A DNA stretch of 64,000 bases from Paragyromitra xinjiangensis. Lineage: Eukaryota; Ascomycota; Pezizomycetes; Pezizales; Discinaceae. Location: positions 1,116,001 through 1,180,000 of the forward strand of contig JBCAMK010000011.1 of NCBI GenBank assembly GCA_038503065.1, in the 5' to 3' direction. Made by a program: the position numbers and the translations under genes. Below the pieces are notes generated by a model. The model searched no databases. It was not told where the DNA came from and was given only the letters and a program-made list of their open reading frames with translations. Below are positions 42,605 to 54,780 of this stretch, one piece after another (within the stretch, counting starts at the first letter, position 1; each line of letters opens with the position of its first letter).

Positions 42605-45600
42605 TCACAACACTGACCTAGAATCTGGTCTAGTCGAAGAGGATTGAAGCTACCTATTACGCCTTGTGCTAAAACCGGGGTAGTAGGGTATCACGAGAGT
42701 TAGGCGCTGTATTCCAAGAACAAGTAAGTCCAATCATTTACATTTAATCACGTGACCATCGAAACAAGACTGAACACCTAGTTTCAGTCATAGCAAGTTA
42801 ATCCAGGCTAGGTAGTTCTAAATCAACCTCGGAAAAGGATGAGGGAAGTGCCATAAGTAGTTACCAGGCACCAGAAATTGCTGTCCTAGCCAATAGCTTA
42901 CCTGGCAAGGTAATTTCGACCAGCCTAGCCTAGTTTAGATTGGGCAAATTCGTTATTACTAGTAATTTATAGTAGTTTGGCTTCGATAAGAAAAATACTA
43001 ACAAAACACTTCGTTTGTGCTAATGTTGCAACTACAGGCAGGTTAACTTGAATTTCCATACTTTGGAAATAATGAGGATTACAGATTAGTTTCAGGCCGA
43101 TATCCAATCAGATTCATAGTTAAACAGTTTTTTGCAACCTTTAATAGTCTAGCCGAGAAATTAGAAATCACATCTATAAGGAATAAGCAATGGCTTCAAA
43201 TACAAATGCAAAGATTAAGATCTGATATTACACTCATACACCACTAGAGTCTAAATATGTAATATGGTGACTTCTATTCATAATATATATCGAGCGTACT
43301 CACGCTAGCAAGATTACAACACCCAACCCGGGTAAACATTCCCAAAAACCGCTTTCGTAGAAACACTACCTTTATCTCTCTTTGATTTGATATCCAATCA
43401 ACCCAGGATTATTAGAAACAGTCAGTGCAGAGGTGCAGAGGTGCCCCATCATATCAAGGTTGGCACTAAAACTACATGTAGGTATATTAAAACGTAGTAT
43501 ATTCCCCATATGTTCCGGCTTCCAACCTGGAAGCACCAGATCGCAGACTCCAAATTCCCACCCAACCCTCATCCTCCCTGTGGCAACCCTACCAAAAATC
43601 CTAGCGTATTATATCGAAAAAGGATCCGGATTCATCTCACCGAAGCAATGCTTCGGTTAACAGGCTTGTTGTACCAATTTCCGGAAACGGTTTCCACTGC
43701 CTCGGTTCTTGGGTTCTCTTCCGACTCGTTAGCCCTGGTGTCCGACCGATTAGAAATAGATCTAGTAGTTGAGACCTGCTCCAGTAACACCAAAAATGGG
43801 TCATCCTTTATGCTCTCGCTTGGTTTGGCCTGGTTGAACCACAGCTATAGGACATAAAACAGTGCCAACGATATCGAAGCTCAACTTGGCTCGAAGCAGT
43901 AACCTTATACGCCTGCAGTCTTTCTCGTTCGCCCAAAAAGGGAAGCCCGAGCGTATCCGTCAAAGTAAGCCGCAGCACTACTACCCAACATCTATTCCCG
44001 TCCCATCTCGAAGCCCTCCGTCGCCACTCTCATCGGCTACCGAGATGCTTCCCAGCATGAGCGACCACCGAAGAATAGACGTCATATCGCACCCGTATGT
44101 TATTCGGTATTCGGGCGGGCTGGAGAAGAGATGTCTAACGGCGGGGTAAGATGATGTCAGAATTCCAGGCTAAATCGTTAATAGTTAATAATATAAGAGG
44201 ACAAGATTTCCCAACTGAAAATCCGCTGCCACTGACGTACGTATACCCGGCCGTTGAGAAATAAAGCTAGAGTGAAGGCAGAGCCTAAAAATGACGTATC
44301 CTCTGCGATAGTGATGACAGGTTATTGTTAACCAGTATGAGCAACCCTTTAGTAGTTTTTTTTTAGTTTTTCTTTTTCTCCTTCTCTTCCTCTTTGTTCG
44401 TCCAATGCTGTTTTTAGTATCTGTCTTATAGCATGAGTAGTGCATGCGTGCGCATGCAGGTGCAGTACGCAAGTAAGTTATGATACCCGAACGAATCAGC
44501 AGGCAGCTGTAAAGTGGTTTAGTTAATGGGAACCGTGTAACCGTGTAACCAACTAAAATTTAAGTGGGAAAAAAAGTCCTTTCTTGTCCTCGGTTCCGAA
44601 GATGGGTCCTGCGGTCTGGTCAAAGGTGGGCGGCCGGTCGGTGGTCTTTCCAATGGCTCTCGCTCCGGAATCGGTCAGGAACGTAACTGGGTGGTCCGAT
44701 TTCATTTGGGTAAAGGGTGTTGGTTGCTCGCTTCGCTTTGCACTTCCCGAGGCATTTGTCAAAGTACTGGTACCTGGCTTGAACTGTTCAGGGATGGGAG
44801 ATTGGCATACACAAGGTATTTATGGCTTTGAGATGGCGAAGAATTCGTGGATCAGCCAGTACGATGTAAAAGAAATTTTCACTTTCCCAACAGTGGAGGA
44901 GTGAACCTGAAGAGGTTTGCTGCGCCGCGTATCTGCCGAGGTATGGTACATACAATAGACAGATACCTAGGAACAACGTTGCGGGCGGAGCAAAATGAGA
45001 GAATGTATGCACTCATGATATGTTTGCTTTGCACCGATATCCATGATCCAAGTGAGTGGGGGGGGGGCAAAAACACAACCAAAAAGGCGGTCGGGCGGGC
45101 ATCCCTCATCGTTGGTTGGGGGTCGCATAAGTCTCGCAAACCAGATGCTGGAGGGCCGTGTTCAGGATCGATAGGTGCCGCGAAAGTCCCTAGACATAGA
45201 TAGGGAGGTAATGGATGGATGGATGACGAGGTAAGTAATCGAGGGGATTATTCTCTGTTGTTATTCCCATCCATGTAAAAAAACTCAGGTGACTGCACTT
45301 CGTTTACGTTGATTGTGCGCGTGTTTCGTCCGTATGAGCTATGTTTATTAGGTTGTCGCGGTTGTCTCGGTGATGGCGGTGGTGCAAATGCTCTAGTCTG
45401 CTGCAGCTGACTGGTTTCAACTGATGTTTATCGACCGCGTCGTGAGAATGAGGGGAGATTGTTCGTCAGGTTCGTCAGTCCATCTGTTAGTCCGAACGCA
45501 GGACGCTTTCTGCACGGCCGGTAGATACCGAAGTTGAAAGTCGACCTGAGGAAAAGAGTGGGCTTTCATAGGGAATAACAGAATCTCATGTATCGCGTCA

Positions 45601-46757
45601 GATGATCGCCGTTCTTCCCAGATTTGAAGACTTCCCAAGATAATCGAGGCTGCAGCAAGACAAGGGATCCAACTCCATTCTTCCCGTCCCACGCTTCTCC
45701 AAGGATCGGAAGGGGAACCCGCGTTAGTTGGGATCGCAATCGACAAGGGTCTGCGTGGTGGGAGGGGAATCCTCACTTGAGCCCTCCAAAAATTAACAAA
45801 AGGCTCGTTATTGTTCATCCGCGTGTATGTCTTCGTGTGACTGCTGAGCTGAACCCCGCGTCCCCCTCCCTCCCTCGTCGTCCAAGAATATACCGCTAGT
45901 CGAACCCGAATCTGTCAAGAAAGTGCTCATTGCCTGAAGGCATGACTTTTTGCACTTCCGAATTGAATCCGTGGATCGTGCTGTACTTATGTACTGTACA
46001 AGACCCTACTACAGGGTGCTGTTGGATGCTGACCTTAGACCTTTCCCACCAAACACACACTTCGATTAATTACCGACACCGGAAAGTATTCCTCAATCAT
46101 CTAGCATGCAGCCCGATGCAAACGACATGAATTCCCACCCACACAGCTAGGCCAAGAGGCTAGGTGTAGTGTAGGCTTGTAGTGCTCCTCTTCGTCTGGT
46201 GTTCTCGCATTTGACCGACCAGAGATAGCCATCTTTACTACCTGCTGTGGGTTGAAGCCTACTAGAGTACTGCCTGTATGCACGCAACGTTAGAGCACTG
46301 TACAGGCCTCAGAGACAGCTAGCTACATACTGCACGAAACCCCCCTCGCTCAACGCCTACTATATGCCTTGCGGTCTGTTTATCGTTCTCTCTGGCTGGT
46401 TGCCCCACTCTTCCAGCCTGAGAGACAGAGAGGGCTCTTTCTTTCTTTCTCGCCTCTGAGACCTTTCCCCCCTCCTCTTTCCCTTCTCTTTCCCCTCTCT
46501 TTCATCTCTCCCTTACCACTCTCTTTTCATCTCGGTGATCCTTCTCGTCGTTGCTGTTCTGTCTTCACTTTACCTCTAGTCTAGGGCTTGGCTTCGTCCC
46601 ATCTTTCCTCCATCTACACCCCCACTCTGGGAGCCTCTTCACCACAACCACCTTCTACTCCGCTAACCTCGCTCAGCTCCCCACCTCCCCACCAACTTCT
46701 GTCCTTTATCTGCTGCTCCTCCAACCCAAATTCACATCAAACAGCCAGACAAAGAAT
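42605..46757. other. Long intergenic region and leader of the F-box gene
   Basis: 4.1 kb. CACGTGAC lies near 42752 in the context aatcacgtgacc. Several 60-130-codon frames exist (for example 43510-43857 and 44584-44904), but none shows a domain, splice continuity or plausible composition. From about 46430 to 46560 the sequence is a CT-rich tract typical of fungal promoters/5' UTRs, in front of the F-box gene. Confidence 0.5.
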
Positions 46758-49031
46758 ATGGGCCGTGCAGATCCGTTCTCGAAGCTCCACATCTATGAGC
46801 TCGCCATCATTGTGGAACTCTTACACCCAGTCGATATTGTTCGCCTTCGACGTGTCTCGAAAACTTGGAATGAAATCTTAGGTTCTGATTATATCTGCAA
46901 GATTGCTCTGCAGGCCCACTTCCCATGCTCAAAGGAAACCAAGGAGCTGTACCGGATGAATGCAGCCACTACCGTCCTCCCCGTTATTCGATCCGATCTA
47001 ATTGCGGAGGAAGGCGAAGAGGAACCTCCTGCTAAAAAGACATCCAAGGGCAAGGGCAAGGGCAAATCGAAAACAAAGTCCAAAATTCTAGGTCTAACAG
47101 AGCTTCGATCCATCGCTGGTAGTTCGACAAGGGAAGCTGCTAGCAATAATGCTGTTTCTGCAGCTATCGTCGGGTTTTCTCGAGCTGCATTTCGATATCA
47201 CTCGAGAGCTATGGCCAAGCCAACTAAGGTCCACAAGTACCGTCTGCACCATATTTGCGAAAGAGGGTTTGTATCCACTGCGGGTTACCTTTTCTGGTGC
47301 GAGTCCAATAGAAAGATCTGGCAGCAAAAGATTGGGGAAGGGATCAGTGGTCGCCGTGGGCTGAAACTTGGAGGTGTTGGGAACAGGATCGCTCATGTCC
47401 ACCAGATCACCGCTGTCGAGAATGTACCTGGAAGGAACGGGAGCGGATTGGTAGTGTTATTGTTTCGAGAGGTTACGACATGGGGATTGGAAATGGCTGC
47501 TTTGGATTACGAGACAGACGAGGTTGTGTGGAAGGTTTCCCTCGCAGATAATCCGAGTTCGTTTCAGCGAACTAGGGGATGGGTCCATTACCTCGCACAA
47601 ACCGCAGTACCTACCTCAACGGTTTCAGGGCCGAATGGGACTATTATTCACGAGTGCAGATATACACTTGCTGTCCATTGTATTTTTACCGGAAAAATTC
47701 TTTCGAGAACCGTCCTGAGTGACTCGTGGCCAACACAGAAACGTGCAAGTTATCCAAATTCTGTCCCCGAAGTTCCCGGCGCCTATACTGTTTTCCCCAC
47801 TTCGAATCTCGGAAGAGGGAAACCCGAAAAAATGGTTGTTGCTTTCGAAGACAGAGGTTCCAAGTTTCCAGGAGAGGAAGTCTCGAAGAAAGCTGCCTAC
47901 AAGGTCCTGGTCTATGCCCTAGGCAACGAACGCGGCGAAGATGGTACTCTCCTGAAAGAGATCGAACTAGAACGTAGTGGTATTGGCATTAGAAGTAACC
48001 ATCCGGAGAAATCCATTCGGATGGAGTTCAGTTCTGGCCCATGTTCGCAAAAGGGATACCCCGACCTACTACTCATTGAGTCTACCTCTCACCCCCACTT
48101 AATCCCACCAAAAACCCGCAACTCCACAGAAAAATTGGAGTACCCCACGCTTTCCGTCTGGGCTCTCGAGACACACAATTTCGATATTCTCGAGATCCGC
48201 CGGTATCAAAGTAAATATGCCGACGACGAAATGTGCCCAACGATCGAGAGTCGCGAAGGCAGTCCAATAGCCGAATATACCAGAATGGAGGCTCTTAATG
48301 TTGACAGCGGTGTCAGCTGGGTCATCTACGACGAAAACAAAAATTTCGGCAAAGGTATGGCTAGTAGCGACCTCGAAGGCAGCGATGATGATAGCGACGA
48401 TGATGAAGGAACATCATTCCCTGTCATGAGAGCATGGAACCATTACCAGGCTCACTCCGGACAAGTGCTCACTGCCTCAGCCAAAATCGACACTGTTGGA
48501 TACGAAGAAGTCGCAGAAGGCGGATGGACTGGCCCTTGGTTAGATAACTTGAAAGAAGAAGGAACACTGCCTGCAAACAGGAATTTGAAGCGGAAACGCG
48601 ACCATAGTATGTCCGTTGAGCGCCCTGGGTCAGCTTCCAGCAGTTCCTCGTCTTCGGTCAGCTCCCTAGCATCATCTGCAACAACACCATCGATTCTTTT
48701 TCCTGGCGAATCTTTGACTATGAGTACTTCCTCTACAATGACAGTTCCACCAAGGGAAAGATGGTTTAGACAGACATCGAGACACAAACTCCAGCAGCCG
48801 GAAATCATGCGAAGGAGGCGTAGACTTAATCTTGGAGAGGAAGAAGAAGATTGGGGTTTAATGCCTGTTAGGACAAACCCAGACATTATCCTTGGGGGTG
48901 GGAGCGAAAGGGCTGCTAGTGGGATCAGAGGGTTAGAGGGGGACGATGATGGGCGATATTTGGTTGTTTTGACAAAAATCAAAGGCTGGAGCAGTATGGC
49001 GCTTTGCCTGGATTTTGAGCCAGAGTGGTAG
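46758..49031 (+). CDS. F-box protein
   Basis: A single exon of 757 residues. I chose the ATG in agaatATGggc over an upstream in-frame start because residues encoded before it are Ser/Pro/Leu-rich leader-like and the F-box follows directly. The F-box lies at residues ~8-50 (KLHIYELAIIVELLHPVDIV, RLRRVSKTWNEIL). A Lys-rich segment at ~95-115 (KGKGKGKSKTKSK) could be a nuclear signal. The central part (~150-550) has repeated Trp/Gly/Asp motifs suggestive of a beta-propeller-like fold, without clear WD repeats. There is an acidic run at ~540 (EGSDDDSDDDEG) and a Ser-rich run at ~625. Family role: substrate adaptor of SCF ubiquitin ligases through Skp1. The substrate is unknown. Confidence 0.87.
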   Translation: MGRADPFSKLHIYELAIIVELLHPVDIVRLRRVSKTWNEILGSDYICKIALQAHFPCSKETKELYRMNAATTVLPVIRSDLIAEEGEEEPPAKKTSKGKGKGKSKTKSKILGLTELRSIAGSSTREAASNNAVSAAIVGFSRAAFRYHSRAMAKPTKVHKYRLHHICERGFVSTAGYLFWCESNRKIWQQKIGEGISGRRGLKLGGVGNRIAHVHQITAVENVPGRNGSGLVVLLFREVTTWGLEMAALDYETDEVVWKVSLADNPSSFQRTRGWVHYLAQTAVPTSTVSGPNGTIIHECRYTLAVHCIFTGKILSRTVLSDSWPTQKRASYPNSVPEVPGAYTVFPTSNLGRGKPEKMVVAFEDRGSKFPGEEVSKKAAYKVLVYALGNERGEDGTLLKEIELERSGIGIRSNHPEKSIRMEFSSGPCSQKGYPDLLLIESTSHPHLIPPKTRNSTEKLEYPTLSVWALETHNFDILEIRRYQSKYADDEMCPTIESREGSPIAEYTRMEALNVDSGVSWVIYDENKNFGKGMASSDLEGSDDDSDDDEGTSFPVMRAWNHYQAHSGQVLTASAKIDTVGYEEVAEGGWTGPWLDNLKEEGTLPANRNLKRKRDHSMSVERPGSASSSSSSSVSSLASSATTPSILFPGESLTMSTSSTMTVPPRERWFRQTSRHKLQQPEIMRRRRRLNLGEEEEDWGLMPVRTNPDIILGGGSERAASGIRGLEGDDDGRYLVVLTKIKGWSSMALCLDFEPEW

Positions 49032-51646
49032 TGGCGCAAGAAGGGTTCAGGGAATGGAGAGACGTGGCGGGTTCAGCAGCGCATATATGCACAGGAAGTT
49101 AGGCGGTGTTATTGGGGACTTGATCAAGACATTCAAAGGGATAGAGTGGGGGTGTTACTTGGTTTACATCGCCTACTATTGTCAGTTTTTTCTCCTCTTT
49201 CTTCTGCATATACTTATTCATAGGCTTTGTCTTTCATCTGGGATCGGTTGGCTAGGTGAACGTACGGGAGGTTATCTGCTATTTGCTACTCTGATTCCGA
49301 GTTCCTTTGTCTTGGCATTCATTAAGAAGTTTCCACACTGTCAAATAGGTATCTGTCGAGCTTACCTTCTGTTGTACCAATATTTTCCGAGTTTATTTTT
49401 TTTCTTTCCTGTATCAACATCCTGCCTATCTGTCCATTTCACCATTTCACCTCATCTACTCTTTCTACGGTCCATTCTTAAGTTTCTATAGCCTTAATTT
49501 TTCTTGAAGTTTGATAGGAGAAGGTGTATATGGGTTTGCTTTTTTCATTACTTGCTTTTTATAGTGTTTTTTTCTTCGCAAGCTTTTTTAACGGGTATAT
49601 GAGGGGTAGTGTACTGGGTATAGTTTAATTAATGATTTCGCGATGAGAATTGTAGTTTCTATATTCGAACTGTATTTATGTATTGTATTTATGTTGAGTT
49701 GTTTCAGTATTCCTAGCATTTTTGACAATAAGAATTAGGTTTGTGGCTGGAGGCTATCGTATCACTTAATTGGTAACGGGTTACGAGTGACTGGTTGGCT
49801 GTAGTGTGTGTGTTACTTCATAAAATATCACTCAGCGCAGTCGCGCTTGAGGGTTGGCATTCACCGAGTGTTTTAGGAGTGTTATTATAAATGGATTGAT
49901 GGATCTATCGTGATGTACACCCAACCACCTAGGTAATAGCATTATTATGCACTGGTATCTATTTCACTAGGCAGGGTGGTCGGGGTCACTAAGCGTACTG
50001 GCCCGAAGGTTCTCTTCACACCCTCCACACTACCATTGGCCACTAGAGATATGGTAGCCTAGTACTTACCCCTTACTTCTTCAGATACTGCGCACCCTAA
50101 GAGCTGGTATATAGTTGTATGAGAACCCTTTCCGGGCTCTTCCGGACCTTTAAAGTCTCAGAAGGTTTTCGGGGATAATCGGTGTTTGGTTTTCTGGCAA
50201 ATCATGCACAATAGTTTAGACCGCTAGATGCCACATGCCCTAGTCCGAAATATGCCTATAGTGCGCGTACTAGAACTAGATCCGAAGCGTGACTTCTTCG
50301 ACCTCACCTCCATCGACCCGGCTAGAGCATAGCAACACCTTTCCTCTCATAAAAGTTGCCTGGTTTTCTCTCTCTGGGCGTTGCTACGAGACATCTAAAG
50401 CCACCCAACGCCCCCAATTACCTGACAACAAGGTCCTCAATTATTATCTCTTAGGTATGGTTAGGAAGATTAAGATAGTTGAGGGGCAGGCTAAAGTAAT
50501 AACCTTGCGCATGCAGCATAAGCGAGCCATTGTAGTTTCGCACACACAGGTACATAGGGCTTCATTCCTAGGGGACTTCGAGAAATCAGCATGGGTCGGG
50601 GGCCACAGGGGCTCATGACCTTAAGAGGAGGAATTGATATCTGATCTTGCTTCTGATAAGAATTCCCGGAACTAGCAGACAAAATCTTGGATCATTTACC
50701 GGAGGTGCGTAAGGACTCCTATGGAAGCGGCCTCCAGAGACCAATTCCCCTTCTTACCAATGTTCTCCAGGGTTTCCAAGGCTCTCTAATAGCTTACAGG
50801 ACCTTTTTGGTAGTCGGATTTATTCGATCATCCGCTGCCACAAGGTCGGCTACAATTCTCAATACCTAGAAAATGTCCTAGCAGTGAAACTAGGCAAATA
50901 TCGAGATCCTCTATCCAACTACACAACTTCTTCTTCAGGCAGCTGGGATATAACAGCAACTCAAGAATGAGTCACACGGATAATAATGTATACTAGTCTA
51001 ACTGTCACTGCATGCCAATTGTACCATAACCCAGGTAGTTAAATGTACTTAATAAATTCATCATCAGCTGCATGGCAATTTCTTTCACGGAAAATCACTC
51101 GGCTTAATCTGACAAACAGTAATGCTTCCATGCAAGTTCTACGGCTTATGGAGGTGCACTGTTAGGCATGAGGCCCCCATTTGACTATTTTGAGTAGGAA
51201 AAATCTCCAAAACCTAGCCCGACCTAGAAAGTGGGTATACTGGGATGAAACACGGAATTCTCATAAGTATACACGGCATGTATTCTGTTTCTTTCTTCCT
51301 CGGTGAACCTAGAAAGTGCTTACAGCGGGAACAAAGTAAGGAATGTAGATATAGAGTTGTGAGGTCTCCTACAAGAGATGGTAGTTCACATGAGGCTAAT
51401 AATTACTTGCACCTCTCCTCGTACCAATATACTCCCAATAGCGACCGAGACAGTTTACAACTATCAGCAAAAATTAAAGACCAAGAAAAATCCAGCAAAC
51501 TATGTGGTGTATGTGGGCCTACAGCTCAATATCTGCTGTCCGTACTATCCCTCATTCCGGATAGCCATTCTATCAAATTCAATCGAGGCTTCAACCTCGA
51601 CGACCATTGTAATGTTCATCATATCGAATAGATATTATGTAGCAAT
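49032..51646. other. Intergenic region without recognised protein gene
   Basis: 2.6 kb. The first ~450 bp are T-rich and probably 3' UTR of the F-box gene. Frames at 50289-50618 and 51245-51680 have no domain, and the latter overlaps the tRNA, so I reject them. Confidence 0.5.
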
Positions 51647-51736
51647 GGGGATGTGGTTTAGTGGTATAATACCTCTTTAGCAAGTTCAACTTGAATAGAA
51701 TAGAGGTGGTCCGGGGTTCGATTCCCCGCGTCTCCA
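51647..51736 (+). tRNA. tRNA-Ala (anticodon AGC) with an 18-nt intron
   Basis: The acceptor GGGGATG pairs with CGTCTCC and includes a G3:U70 pair, the alanine identity element; the discriminator base is A. The D loop has AGTGGTA. The anticodon stem is CCTCT/AGAGG with loop TTAGCA...T; anticodon AGC is at 51679-51681. The intron AGTTCAACTTGAATAGAA (51683-51700) sits after position 37, the canonical place. The T arm is CGGGG-TTCGATT-CCCCG. The mature length is 72 nt without CCA. Confidence 0.95.
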
Positions 51737-51948
51737 CATATTTTTGTCACGGCGGACGAGCAACTAGTTGGGCAAGATGACGGTATCATTTTCCCCTTTT
51801 AGGGCACATATGCAGGATGAGCCTAGCTAAAAGCTAGCCTGACTTCGGAAATAATTTTTGTTTTCTGAAGGCTAAAAAAAAACCTCCCATGAACAAAACC
51901 AAACCCAGCCTCAATAGCATCTCACGAGCATTTTAACCCTATTTTTCC

Positions 51949-53420
51949 TTACAGCTGATTTGCGGTATTAAAGTCCTCCAAAGCCTCCTTGACACGAGCA
52001 GACATGGTTTTTTCACCCTCACGGACCCAGACTCGGGGACTATGATGAATTTTAGCCTAGTCCATAGAGTTGCTAAGAGGAGGGCGGTAACGGGAAGGCC
52101 ACTTACTCAAAGTACTTCTTGTTCGGCTTATCATCGCCATCTGGGTTACCAACCTGTTTCATGATGTAGTCCTTCTTACTCACTACACAAAGCTTTGTCA
52201 AAACAGCGCTCTTGGATATTGCCAGGGACCTGTTAAGTTAAATCACTTACAGACAAAGTCACGAATTCCAGTCAAATACGCATACTGCAGATCAGTGTCC
52301 AAATTGACCTTCACCACACCATTCTCAATACCCTGTCTAAACTCCTCCTTGGAACTCCCGGACCCGCCGTGAAAAACCAAAAACAGAGGTTTTGACTCCT
52401 TAGTACCAATCTTCTGCTTAGTGTACGCCTGGTGCTTCCCGAGTAGCTCTGGGTGCAACTTGACGTTGCCAGGTTTATAGACACCGTGGACATTACCGAA
52501 AGCGGCAGCGATGGAGAAGTAGGGGGAAATGGGAGAGAGCGCGGAGTAAACTTCGTAGATGTCTTCAGGTTGTGTGTATAGGGAGTTGTTATCGACACCT
52601 GTGTTATCGACGCCATCTTCTTCGCCTCCGGTAATACCGATTTCCTATTAATCATCCTTGTAAACTTATGCCTTCCCATTAAAGCCAAAACTCTATCAAA
52701 TAGTATATTCAAGCTCACGGAGCTCCTTCAGAGACCCCAAATCTATCAATGATACTAACAGGAAGGAAGACATACCATCTCAAGCCACTGCTTCATAGGT
52801 GCTGCCCTCTGCAAATACTGCTTAGTGATGGAGATATTATGCTCCTTATCTTCCTCACTCAAATCGATCATGTGCGAACTGAATAGAGGTTCTCCATGCT
52901 CCTTAAAGTATTTTTCGTCCGCATCCAGCATGCCATCCAACCACGGAAGCAGCTTCTTCGCGCAGTGGTCAGTGTGTAGGACAACCGGAATACCATATAC
53001 TGGGGCAATCGAGCGAATGTAGTGTGCAGCAGCAACAGCACCAGAAATAGATGCAAATTGGTTAGTGTTGGAAATACCCTTTCCAGCAAAGTAGGCAGAA
53101 CCGCCTTGGGACATCTGGATAATGATAGGAGACTTTGCATCGCGAGCAGCCTCGAGGGAAGCTACAACGGTTGATGACGATGTGACGTTCTATGAAGCTG
53201 GGTTAGAAAATCTGTTGTCCTGGAATTGTTCATGATGGGTCGGAAAACTTACAATAGCAGGGATGGCGAACTTCTTCTCTTGAGCATATTTGAATAGCTT
53301 TATGTTCCGAAAGGGTCAGTTATGGAATTATTGAGACTTGGAGAACACATAGCTCACCTTCAAGACATCGTCACCAACGATGACGCCCTTCTTCCTAGTC
53401 AAAACATCGAGAGCACCCAT
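51949..53420 (-). CDS. fba1: Fructose-bisphosphate aldolase, class II
   Basis: Six exons on the minus strand: 53420-53358, 53297-53253, 53189-52776, 52644-52251, 52182-52107 and 52039-51949. Together they give exactly 361 codons (360 residues), the usual length of fungal Fba1. Motifs of the zinc-dependent enzyme: MGALDVLTRKKGVIVGDDVL start, FAIPAINVTSSSTVVASLEA, MSQGGSAYFAGKG, VVLHTDHCAKK (metal-binding His, Asp), EMEIGITGGEEDGVDN, NVHGVYKPGNVKL, LVFHGGSGSSKEEF and KVNLDTDLQYAY. It cleaves fructose-1,6-bisphosphate to glyceraldehyde-3-phosphate and dihydroxyacetone phosphate in glycolysis, reversibly in gluconeogenesis. It is cytosolic. The gene is intact. Confidence 0.98.
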
Positions 53421-54780
53421 GATTATTGTGGATGTTTTTTTAAGTTCTTGTGTAGATTAAACTTGCTAGAAGAGGGAGCTCCCAAAAGTTAGCCCTCGGG
53501 GTTATTTAGAAACTACATGTAGGAAAGTGATAACGATAAGGCACCCCACTATCCCAAGCAATAAAATGGAGATAAACTTTTTAGGAATAGATCTTCAGCA
53601 ACGTAGGATAAGAATCGGAATCAGGCAGGACAAAGGATAACGATGAGGGGGAAAGAGTTGTTTATAAACTAATTACGAGTAATTACACAGCTATCGGTAA
53701 ATAAACGAGAACCGGCAATCATGGTCAGCCTCATATTGGCGTAAGACACGAGGAATGACGAAAGAATTTCCGATTGCACCCGTCCCTCGGGCTCTAACCT
53801 CGGAAAAGACCCCAAGGACGACCTCACAAGACGTTCCGAGTGAACACTCGCCGAGGAACATCCGTGGAGCCACATCCCGATCCTTGCTCACATCCTATCC
53901 AAGTGCGCCGCATCTATGCGGTGCTCATCTGGGCTCGCATATGCAAACCTCTAGAAGCACCCCAAAATTCTAGACTTCCTCAAGTTCCCGAGACCACATT
54001 CTAAGGGGCGAAATAACCCGTTGCCCTTCCGGCCTCCAGTTTCATGAACTAAATTATTCCAACCACGTAATAATTTAAGGGGCTCCCCCTGCGCAATCAA
54101 AATTACAGATTATCACCTGCCCGAGAAGGGCTACAGCCTCATCCAATCTCACAGAGGATCACTCGGCATCTGATATCGCCCAAACTGGACCGGCATTTTC
54201 AAGTATTTCGCTAAAGTAACTACAGTGCCCCTTCCCATAGCTCAACCATCGCTAGTTCTCCAATCTATGCTTTCCCTATCATTCTGAAGCAGAATCCACA
54301 CTTTACTAATAAGGGGTCAAAATCTCAAAATCGCTACATCCCATACCTACCAACATACCCAAACCACATGCTATGCAAATGTAATACTGATAGAACCAAG
54401 GACGAGCAAAGACACAGGGATCGTATACAAAAACAAACCCATAAAAAGACAAAAATTAACGGCACTTCCAAAACTATGTATATAGAGGCAATAAAGAATA
54501 GAAGGCATAAACAAAAGGAACTGAAAGAATAGAAGACCGTGAGGTCCCTTCAACAACAAGAAAGTCTTTCCAGGTTTCCAGCTGATTGATTGATGATAGT
54601 CTCTCAATAGCACTTGCACGCAAATACGGAAAGCCAATAAGAGATATATGGCTATTAACTCAACGAGCGACAAAAACATTATCGTAAGATACCGGTACGA
54701 CACCTCTTCTCTTCCTACATCAACATTCGTTCACCCGCCATGAACATATTCCAATATTCAAACACCATCATGCGAAAAGA
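53421..54780. other. Intergenic between aldolase and SLA1
   Basis: The right of the aldolase start (53421-54000) should hold its promoter. The left of the SLA1 stop (54400-54780) is probably SLA1 3' UTR. A membrane-like frame at 54371-54703 (minus) lies in that UTR and I do not accept it. No RNA gene is seen. Confidence 0.5.

Noticed and set aside
43510..44904. Several 95-115-codon frames in the large intergenic region
   Set aside because: Composition like random sequence, overlapping frames, no motifs.
54371..54703. 110-codon hydrophobic frame on the minus strand
   Set aside because: Lies just beyond the SLA1 stop in probable 3' UTR; hydrophobicity comes from T-rich sequence, and no domain or splice support is visible.
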